Below, piece after piece: positions 32,664 to 38,829 of a stretch of 38,829 nt of DNA; position 1 is the stretch's first letter, and every line of letters starts with the position of its first letter. The DNA lies in the NCBI GenBank assembly GCA_937975765.1, contig CALJUR010000103.1:1-38829 (forward strand), read 5' to 3'. This stretch comes from an uncultured Myxococcales bacterium. GTDB taxonomy: Bacteria; Myxococcota_A; UBA9042; DTJE01. A program made the translations under genes and the position numbers. The notes under the pieces were generated by a model. That model was not told the origin of the DNA and searched no databases. It saw nothing but the letters and a program-made list of their open reading frames with translations.

Positions 32664-34280
32664 TCAATGCGTGCGTTCGATCGCGCGCCACGCGTCCAGG
32701 GCGCCTTCCAGGATGGCGGTGAACGCCTCGGGGCCGTCGGTGCCCAGCACCTTGCTGCGGGGCAGGCCGAAGCGGTCGTCCGTGCGGCGAAGGCCTCCGG
32801 TCACCGCCAGCATCGCCGCCTGGTAGCCGGCCTCCTGGGCCAGCCGCCGGTCGCGTGCCGAGACCGTCCCCGGCGTGCCGTACGGGTACGCCAGGAACGC
32901 CACCGGCGCGCCCAGCAGGTCCTCCAGTTCGCGCCTGGATTCCACGATTTCGTGACGGGCGGAGTCCGGGTCCAGGCGCGCCAGCGGCGCATGGGTCTGC
33001 CCGTGGGATCCGATCGTCCAGCCCAGCCCGGCCAGTTCCCTCACCTGGGGCCCGTCCATCAGCGGGCGGCGCACCTGGAAGTCCGCGTGGGCCGCAGTCG
33101 CCCCCCCGCGTACCAACCCGGGCGAAACGAAGACCGCGCCGGGGACCCCGTGATCCGCCAGGATCGGGGCCGCCAGTTGCAGCACGTCGGCGTACCCGTC
33201 GTCGAACGTCACCGCGACCGCGCGGGGCGGCAGGTCGGATTCGCCGCGCAGCCACGCCAGGATGCGGGCCAGGTCGACCGGCGTCCGGGTCCGCCGGACC
33301 TCCGTCATCTGGTCCCGCAACTGGTCGGGCGTCACGCACCACTCGTCCTCGCCGCGGGACGACACGCCGTGGTAGCAAAGGATGCGCGGCGATTCCGGGT
33401 CCAGCCGGCCCGCGATGCGCGACAGCCGGGCCGTTGCCAGGCGGGCCGCCCCCTTCACCTGGCTTCGCAGGGTCGGCGAAGGCACCGAGAACGATCCGGC
33501 TTCGGGACCCGGCCAGGAGTGGGTGCCACGCGCCTCGGCGGCGATCACGCGGCCCAGGAAGCGGGGGATGCCCTCGAAGTAGCGGCGCGCCTTGTAGGGC
33601 TGCTGCGAGACGATGAACAGCCATTCCAGCCGCGCCCGGCGTGCCCACGAAGGCGCGCGCACCAGCGTGCCGCCCCAGTACTCGAACAGCCCGCCCACCG
33701 CCAGCCACAGGATGCCCTTCAGGCGGGGATCGTCCAGGCGGCGCCCGATGAACCGGACCTGCCGCGGGTTGCCCATGCCGACCAGCACGATGTCCGGCTT
33801 GCACCGTGCGATCTCCGCGGTCACCGCCTCCTCGCCCGACAGGTCGAAGAAGCCGTGGTCGTGGCCCACGAAGACCACGTTCGGGAAGCGCCGGCCCATG
33901 TGCTCCCGGCAGCGTTCCACGACGTCGGGCCTGGCCCCCACCACGTACACCCGCGTCCCTTCCGGCGCGGCGTCCAGCAGCGCCGGGACCAGGTCGGTTC
34001 CGTTCAGGTTCGACGGGAAGGATGCGCCGCGCCGCCACGAAGCCCAGGCCAGGCCGGCGCCGTCGTTCAGCACCAGGAATCGCTGCTGCAGCAGCCGCCG
34101 GAAGTCGGGCTGCTCGCATGCGACGTTCATGGACGACATGTCCGGGAAGCAGACGCCCGTGGTCTGGTGCTGGCGAAGCCTCACCAGCAGGTGCTGCAGC
34201 GCCTCGTCACGCGACCACAGGGGGAACCGGATCCCCAGGATGTCCACCGTGCCCGTGCCGGGGGGCGGCAGGTCCGACAT
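32664..34280 (-). CDS. WecG/TagA/CpsF glycosyltransferase (GT26) fused to polysaccharide deacetylase
   Basis: This 538-residue protein has two domains. Residues ~11-250 match the GT26 family: FPDMSSMNVACEQPDF, LNDGAGLAWA with the likely catalytic Asp73, LNGTDLVPALL, and VGMGNPRQV. In most family members the last motif continues with Glu; here it is Val. Residues ~298-535 are a NodB-type deacetylase with VTFDDGYADV (D360, D361), SHGQTH (His426, His430) and AYPYGTPG. GT26 enzymes add a sugar to lipid-linked intermediates on the cytoplasmic side, so the fusion would couple extension with de-acetylation. ATG 34280 has AGGAGG just upstream. An ATG at 34295 overlapping the upstream stop (ATGA) is an alternative. 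Confidence 0.88.
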   Translation of the reverse strand: MSDLPPPGTGTVDILGIRFPLWSRDEALQHLLVRLRQHQTTGVCFPDMSSMNVACEQPDFRRLLQQRFLVLNDGAGLAWASWRRGASFPSNLNGTDLVPALLDAAPEGTRVYVVGARPDVVERCREHMGRRFPNVVFVGHDHGFFDLSGEEAVTAEIARCKPDIVLVGMGNPRQVRFIGRRLDDPRLKGILWLAVGGLFEYWGGTLVRAPSWARRARLEWLFIVSQQPYKARRYFEGIPRFLGRVIAAEARGTHSWPGPEAGSFSVPSPTLRSQVKGAARLATARLSRIAGRLDPESPRILCYHGVSSRGEDEWCVTPDQLRDQMTEVRRTRTPVDLARILAWLRGESDLPPRAVAVTFDDGYADVLQLAAPILADHGVPGAVFVSPGLVRGGATAAHADFQVRRPLMDGPQVRELAGLGWTIGSHGQTHAPLARLDPDSARHEIVESRRELEDLLGAPVAFLAYPYGTPGTVSARDRRLAQEAGYQAAMLAVTGGLRRTDDRFGLPRSKVLGTDGPEAFTAILEGALDAWRAIERTH

Positions 34281-34291
34281 CGGCCTCCTCG

Positions 34292-36316
34292 TCATTCGAG
34301 ATCCAGGAACGACCTGCGCACGCCGACCAGCACGACCCCAAGGATCGGGGTCTGCGCCAGTTCCAGGTGCCTGACGGCCCGCTTCAGCGCCGCGGCCTGC
34401 GTCCGCCCCGCCCGGACCGCCAGGATCACGCCGTCGCAGTTGCGGGCGACCAGTTCGGCGTCCACCGTCGGCAGGGCCGGGGCCGAGGTGACCAGGACCA
34501 TCGACGCGTGCGTCGACAGTTCGTCCAGCACCTCCTTCATCCGAGGCGAGCCCAGCGGCTCGGGAGCGGAGGCGGGGCGCCCGCGCGGCAGGATGGCCAC
34601 GCCGTTCAGCATCGTCTTCAGCACGATGTCGCCCAGGGGGCTGCGGTCGCCCTGGACCAGGTCCCCCAGGCCCCTGACCGCGTCGTGCCCGACCGGGCTC
34701 AGGAACTCCAGGCCGACCGGGTTCCGGGGCTCGCGCACCTCGGCGTCCACCAGCATCACGCGTTCGCCGCGCTGGCCCAGGGCTGCCGCCAGGTGCGCCG
34801 TCACCAGCGTCCGGCCGTCGCCTCGCCCCGCGGACGTGATCAGGATGCGGGCACCGGCCTTCGGCACCCGGCTGCGGATCCGTTCGGCCATCAGCCGTGC
34901 CGACTCGACCAGCGCCCCGCCCGGCTTCCACGGCAGCACCAGGCCTTCCCGCCGCGCGAACGGCAGCACGCCCAGCACCGGCAGGTCCAGCTTGGCGCGG
35001 ACCTCGGCGGCCGATCGCATCACCGGGTGCAGGATCTCGAAGGCCGCCACGCCGACGACCCCCATCCCCAGGAGGCCCAGGAAGATCGCCAGGGCCAGCG
35101 CCTTGCGGGTGGACTTGGCGGGGAACACCGACGCCTCGGCCTCGGACACCACCTCGAACACGCCGCCTTCGCTGCCATAGGACGTCAGCACGCGGGTCAG
35201 CGTGTGCTGCAGCGACATCCGGTCCTGCCCGGGCGCCTCCCCGATCCCCATCGACGGGTCCGTCGGCGGCGTCAGCGCGCCCGACGGCTTCTCCATCACG
35301 GCCGTCCGCGCCTTCACCTCGACCAGCATGTCCAGCGCCGCCCCGATGTCCGCCACCTTCTGCTGCGCCGTCACGCGCTGCATGTCGATGTCGAAGGACC
35401 GCATCAGCGTCGCCTGCAGCAGCGACAGCGTCGAGTTCCCCTCGGCGCTCTGCGCCGCCAGTTGCTGGTTCAGATCCTCGATCTGGGCCTTCCACTGCCG
35501 GATCTGGCCGGTATCCACCGTCACGGCCGCCTGGCTCTTGTACGAGGCCATCGTGCGCTCGAACTCGGCCGGAGAGATGAGATCCTGCGCCCGCAGGGTG
35601 CGTGCCCGCGCCATCTCCGACTCGCGGCGTGCCAGTTCCGCCATGTTGGCCCGGCGCGACTGGTCCTGGGCGATCGCCGACTGCAGCGTGGACAGCTTGA
35701 AGGACGCGTTCCCCTTGCCGGACTTCGCGGCGGTCTCCTGCTCGTCCTGCGCCTTCTGCTCCAGATCCCGGATGACCTGGCCCATCTTCTCGGCCTGGGC
35801 GTCCAGGTTCTTCAGGTCGGACTCGGCACGGTCGTACAGCAGCCGCATGTTCACGGCCTGCGCCGACAGCCAGGCGTCCAGGTAGATGTCGCGCAGCGTG
35901 TTGGCCATCGCCGCGGCCATCTCGCCGGTCTTCCACGTGGCCCGGATCACCATCAGGTTGCTGTTGGGGGCGGTCGTGACCCCGATGGCGGCGCCGATCT
36001 GCTCCAGCGACGCCTCGATCGACAGCAGCATCCGCAGGCGGGCCAGGTTCTGGCTGATCTTGACCTGGTTCTGCTCGGTCTGCAGGGCGGTCCCGGCCGA
36101 GGCCATCCGGTCGCCGACCGGCGTGTACCGCATCACCGTCTCGGAAACGTAGGTCCGGGTGCCCAGCAGCATGCCGCCGACGCCGCCCGCCACCAGGGCC
36201 ACCGCCCCGATGAAAGCCAGCAGGAGGGCCCGGCGCCGGATGGCGACGAGGATCGTCTTCGGCTCGAACGGGAGTTTCAACTCCTCGCCTTGCAGGTCGT
36301 CCTGCGAAACGGGCAC
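34292..36316 (-). CDS. Wzz/BY-kinase-like polysaccharide co-polymerase with degenerate ATP site
   Basis: This 674-residue protein has a membrane helix near residues 29-52, a long periplasmic coiled-coil region (about 100-340), a second helix around 425-450, and a C-terminal cytoplasmic P-loop domain (~485-674). This is the Wzc/BY-kinase architecture that controls chain length. The ATP site is altered: SAGRGDGRT (495-503) has Arg502 in place of the Walker A Lys, and the Walker B position reads MVLVTSAP, with Thr where Asp is expected. Walker A' keeps its Asp (MLVDAEVREP, D524). There is no C-terminal Tyr cluster. It may be a non-catalytic co-polymerase. The GTG at 36316 has GGGAGG 6 nt upstream; a TTG at 36370 is an alternative. 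Confidence 0.85.
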   Translation of the reverse strand: MPVSQDDLQGEELKLPFEPKTILVAIRRRALLLAFIGAVALVAGGVGGMLLGTRTYVSETVMRYTPVGDRMASAGTALQTEQNQVKISQNLARLRMLLSIEASLEQIGAAIGVTTAPNSNLMVIRATWKTGEMAAAMANTLRDIYLDAWLSAQAVNMRLLYDRAESDLKNLDAQAEKMGQVIRDLEQKAQDEQETAAKSGKGNASFKLSTLQSAIAQDQSRRANMAELARRESEMARARTLRAQDLISPAEFERTMASYKSQAAVTVDTGQIRQWKAQIEDLNQQLAAQSAEGNSTLSLLQATLMRSFDIDMQRVTAQQKVADIGAALDMLVEVKARTAVMEKPSGALTPPTDPSMGIGEAPGQDRMSLQHTLTRVLTSYGSEGGVFEVVSEAEASVFPAKSTRKALALAIFLGLLGMGVVGVAAFEILHPVMRSAAEVRAKLDLPVLGVLPFARREGLVLPWKPGGALVESARLMAERIRSRVPKAGARILITSAGRGDGRTLVTAHLAAALGQRGERVMLVDAEVREPRNPVGLEFLSPVGHDAVRGLGDLVQGDRSPLGDIVLKTMLNGVAILPRGRPASAPEPLGSPRMKEVLDELSTHASMVLVTSAPALPTVDAELVARNCDGVILAVRAGRTQAAALKRAVRHLELAQTPILGVVLVGVRRSFLDLE

Positions 36317-36380
36317 CTGGAACCTCCCTTCCGTCGGGGGCACGGTATCGCGCAGGGCATGCAGCGTCAAGAAAGGCCGG

Positions 36381-37739
36381 TCAGTCCGCCTTCGCCCGGT
36401 AGGCTTCGGGCAGCGAACCCAGGGCCCGCCGCAGGGCCGTCCACGCCAGCCCGACGTCGAACTCCGCCTGGACCAGTTCCGTTTCCGCGTCCGAAGCGCC
36501 CCGCCGGGCGTCCATGAACTCCACGGCGTTCCCCTCGCCGGCCTTGTAGCGTTCCTCGGCCAGCCTCAGTGCCTCCATCGCCGCCCCCATGCCGGCCCTC
36601 AGCGGTTGCAGCCGGGACGTCGCCTCCAGCACTCTCAGCCGCGCCTGCTCGACCTCGGCCCTCACGCCCAGGTCGAACTCCCGCAGCCGCACCTTCATCG
36701 CGTCCACCGTCGCGCAGGCCGCCCGGTAGGCCCGCCAGGTCGCCAGGCCCGAGAACACCGGCCACGTCATCGCCACGCCCACGCCCCAGTTCCATGCCAT
36801 CTGGTCCAGTTGCGTGCCGCCGTCGGTGAAGCTCGCCCCGGCCGAGAACACCGGGAACCACTCGCCCATCGCCGCCTTGCGGGCCGCCTCGGCCGCCTCG
36901 ATGCCCAGTTCCAGGCGTGCCCGCTCGGGTCGGGTCTTCAGCGCCTCGGCCACCGCCGCCTCCAGGTCCGGCATCGGCCCCGCCGCCCCCTCCTCGACCG
37001 GCGCCACCAGGAACGCGAACCGGTCCGACAGGCCCATCGCGGTCAGCAGCGCCGATTTCGCCAGTTCCAGCCGCTCGGTCGCCATCGCCAGGGCCGCCTG
37101 GGACGCCTGGGCCGTCGCCTGCGCCCGCACCATGTCCAGCTTCGGCCGCGACCCGACCTTGTAGAAGGCCTCGGCCACCTGCGAGTGCCGCATCGACGCG
37201 TCGCGCAGCCGCGTGGCCACGTCCAGCAGCCGCTGGGCCGCGAACACCGCGTAGTACTGCGAGACCACGCGGTTCCACAGGTCCAGCCGGGAGACCTCGA
37301 TCCCCTTGGCCGCCACCTCGGTACCCGCCTGGGCCGCCCGGTAGGCCCCCAGCGTGCGTCCGAAGTCCCAGATCGGCTGGTTCAGCGTGACGCCCAGGTT
37401 GTAGTAGTTCCAGGAATCGTTGGAATTCCCGCTCCAGTCCGGGGTCGCCGGGTCGTTGTCCGTGTCGAAGGGGTCCTGGCCGGGCCTTGTCGCGTAGTTG
37501 CCCGTCGTCCGGTTGTAGCTGGCCGCCACCCCCAGCTGCGGCAGGAAGCCCGCCAGCGCGACGCCCTCCTGCTCCCGCGCGACGACGAGGTCCAGCCGCG
37601 TCGCCTGGATGGCCGGGTGGGAGTCCAGGGCCATGCGCACCGCCTCGTCCAGGGTCAGCACCCGCTCCTGGGCCGCCGCCGGCACAGCACCCAGCAGGAT
37701 CGCCACCAGCGCCAGGGGGGGAAGGGCCTTCGCGTTCAT
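36381..37739 (-). CDS. TolC-family outer membrane protein
   Basis: This 452-residue protein has a signal peptide (MNAKALPPLALVAILLGAVPAAAQ, cleavage after AAA/AQ) and two repeats of the OEP/TolC pattern: LTLDEAVRMALDSHPAIQATRLDLVVA, and later LEAAVAEALKTRPERARLELGIEAAE. The repeats alternate alpha-helical barrel and beta parts (PIWDFGRTLGAY, WPVFSGLATWRAY). TolC proteins form trimeric channels through the outer membrane. Here it stands directly upstream of the Wzz-like gene with no membrane-fusion or RND partner, so it probably takes the place of a Wza-type export channel. The ATG at 37739 has GGAGG 5 nt upstream. Confidence 0.87.
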   Translation of the reverse strand: MNAKALPPLALVAILLGAVPAAAQERVLTLDEAVRMALDSHPAIQATRLDLVVAREQEGVALAGFLPQLGVAASYNRTTGNYATRPGQDPFDTDNDPATPDWSGNSNDSWNYYNLGVTLNQPIWDFGRTLGAYRAAQAGTEVAAKGIEVSRLDLWNRVVSQYYAVFAAQRLLDVATRLRDASMRHSQVAEAFYKVGSRPKLDMVRAQATAQASQAALAMATERLELAKSALLTAMGLSDRFAFLVAPVEEGAAGPMPDLEAAVAEALKTRPERARLELGIEAAEAARKAAMGEWFPVFSAGASFTDGGTQLDQMAWNWGVGVAMTWPVFSGLATWRAYRAACATVDAMKVRLREFDLGVRAEVEQARLRVLEATSRLQPLRAGMGAAMEALRLAEERYKAGEGNAVEFMDARRGASDAETELVQAEFDVGLAWTALRRALGSLPEAYRAKAD

Positions 37740-37852
37740 CCGGTCCTCCGTGGTCGCACGATCATCGGTCGTGGTTCACCTGCATGTTAGGGGAAGCCGG
37801 GGGTCGCCGGGTAGTTCGCGACGTTTTCCCGGGCCTCCCGCCTTGCGCCGCG

Positions 37853-37881
37853 TTGAAAACGCCGGCCGCCGATGGTAGCGT
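37853..37881 (+). promoter_or_regulatory. promoter-like TTGAAA-N17-TAGCGT before the last gene
   Basis: TTGAAA (37853-37858) and TAGCGT (37876-37881) are 17 nt apart, with the TAnnnT pattern. Transcription would start near 37888. This favours ATG 37911 over the earlier in-frame ATG at 37872, which lies upstream of the predicted start. Confidence 0.45.
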
Positions 37882-37910
37882 TCCGCGACTTCGAGGAGCG
37901 TCCCGACGCG

Positions 37911-38787
37911 ATGAGGATCCTGCTGGTCCTGGCCGCCTCCCGCACCGACCCGCTGCGGCGCAACGACCCGTTCATGCCGCTGTCGCTGCCGCTGCTGGCC
38001 GCCACCGCCCCGGGCCACGACTACACGCTGGCGGACCTGCTGTGGGACGACGACGTGGACGTGTCGATGGACGTGGACATGGTCGGCATCAGCATGCGGC
38101 TGACCGGCGAGAACCGCGCGTACGAGATCGCGGACGCCTTTCGCCGCCGGGGCGCGAAGGTCGTCATCGGGGGGCCCCAGGCCTCTGCGGTACCCGCGAG
38201 GGTGCGGGAACACGCCGACGCCGTCGCGGTGGGCGAGGGCGAGCCTCTGTGGCCGGTCATCGTGGCCGACGCCGCCGCCGGGGACCTGAAGGACGCCTAC
38301 GTCTGCCAGCCGGCCCCGTTCGCCGCGCCGGACGGCTGGCGCGTGCACCAGGTGCCGGGCCATGCCGATCTTTCCGCGCTGCCCGTGGCCCGGCGCGACC
38401 TGTACCGCCGCGCCTACAAGTTCGACACCGTGTTCGCCATGCGCGGCTGCCCCATCGGCTGCGACTTCTGCGCCGTCCCCTCGCTGTTCGGGCCGAGGTT
38501 CCGGACGCGCCCGGCCGCCGACGTCGCCGCCGAGATCGACACCTTCCGCAACTACTACTACCTGCTGGACGACACCGTCTTCGGCAAGCCGGCGACCTAC
38601 GACTACTACCTGGACCTGTACGCGCGTGTGGCCGGCCTGAAGAAGCGACGCTTCTGGTGCGGGCAGGGCAACCTGGACGCGGTGGGCGACCCGCGTGGCC
38701 GCGACGTCATCCGCGCCGCCGTGCGCGCCGGCCTGGTGTATGCGATGGTCGGCATGGAGTCGATCTCGCCCGCCACCCTGCGCGGCA
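37911..38787 (+). CDS. B12-binding-domain radical SAM protein, 3' end missing
   Basis: About 292 residues are present before the sequence runs into adapter. Residues 1-150 look like a B12-binding-type Rossmann domain: MRILLVLAASRTD, VDMVGISMRLT, GAKVVIGGPQAS, and AVGEGE. The radical SAM motif CPIGCDFC (Cys180, 184, 187) follows, then a stretch with YLLDDTVFGK and LVYAMVGMESISPATL, typical of this group. Related proteins run 450-550 residues, so much of the core and the whole C-terminus are missing. The true end cannot be known. B12-radical SAM enzymes do methylations and ring rearrangements; no function can be assigned here. It diverges from the TolC-like gene. Confidence 0.82.
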
Positions 38788-38829
38788 AGATCGGAAGAGC
38801 ACACGTCTGAACTCCAGTCACCGAATACG
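38788..38829 (+). other. Illumina TruSeq-type adapter plus 8-base index (assembly artefact)
   Basis: The last 42 bases are not genomic. They begin AGATCGGAAGAGCACACGTC at 38788 and run through the standard TruSeq read-1 3' adapter to 38821. The final eight bases, CGAATACG, are in the place of the i7 index. In-frame translation gives the known artefact IGRAHV. Minus-strand translations give CSSDL and GVQTCALPI, both well known adapter peptides. Confidence 0.97.

Noticed and set aside
38606..38821. Minus-strand frame starting MTGVQTCALPIL
   Set aside because: Its N-terminus is translated adapter sequence, so the frame is an artefact.
1..38829. tRNA, rRNA or insertion-sequence transposase genes
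   Set aside because: None could be found by reading; gene gaps are short and filled by repeats or promoters, and no gap exceeds 300 bases.

Overview
The window is about 38.8 kb of very GC-rich DNA (by eye close to 70% G+C), almost fully coding, with short intergenic gaps and many stop/start overlaps. The content suggests an uncultured Myxococcota-like or other former deltaproteobacterial lineage: secreted lipoproteins with Asp/Glu/Pro-rich linkers, a Dictyostelium-type Cys-repeat lipoprotein, an FG-GAP/ASPIC protein, and a Ser/Thr kinase fused to a PilZ-like domain. This assignment is an inference from gene style. The last 42 bases (38788-38829) are Illumina adapter plus index, so the window is the end of a metagenome-type contig and its last gene is artificially truncated.

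Layout. 1-264: C-terminal fragment of a membrane protein, possibly an MBOAT acyltransferase. 380-5188: a SpoT-like HD protein, an FG-GAP/ASPIC lipoprotein and a kinase-PilZ fusion. 5259-8153: a large Cys-repeat lipoprotein. 8154-8422: a cluster of GC-rich hairpin repeats. 8423-10431 (minus): an M20 dipeptidase coupled to a small lipoprotein.

10603-25283 is the main surface-polysaccharide locus. On the plus strand it has an asparagine-synthetase-like amidotransferase and a nucleotide-sugar dehydrogenase. On the minus strand it has a priming sugar transferase with a GGDEF-like N-terminus, a multi-spanning membrane protein, a NodB deacetylase, an FAD oxidoreductase, and a deacetylase-GT2 fusion. 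The plus strand resumes with an alkaline-phosphatase-fold enzyme, an O-antigen polymerase/ligase-type protein and a Wzx-type flippase. A second part lies at 32664-37739 (minus): a TolC-like outer membrane protein, a Wzz/BY-kinase-like co-polymerase with a degenerate ATP site, and a WecG/TagA glycosyltransferase fused to a polysaccharide deacetylase. Together these describe a Wzx/Wzy-type export route with at least three deacetylase domains.

Between the two polysaccharide parts (25419-28815, minus) lies a compact four-gene operon that I cannot match to a described pathway. It encodes two paralogous HypB/UreG-like P-loop GTPases with conserved Cys motifs (CPDH, GLCxRC, YCxxC), a radical SAM protein with an N-terminal winged helix and C-terminal Cys cluster, and a soluble ABC-type ATPase. 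I consider it the best candidate for an undescribed system, plausibly metallocofactor assembly or metal-dependent maturation. Next to it (28847-32457) are a lipoprotein esterase and a GH9 glycoside hydrolase. The window ends with a B12-binding-type radical SAM gene cut off at the adapter.

Promoters: several sigma70-like promoters can be read by eye. In four places the TGA stop of the preceding gene lies inside the TTGAC-type -35 hexamer of the next gene's candidate promoter.
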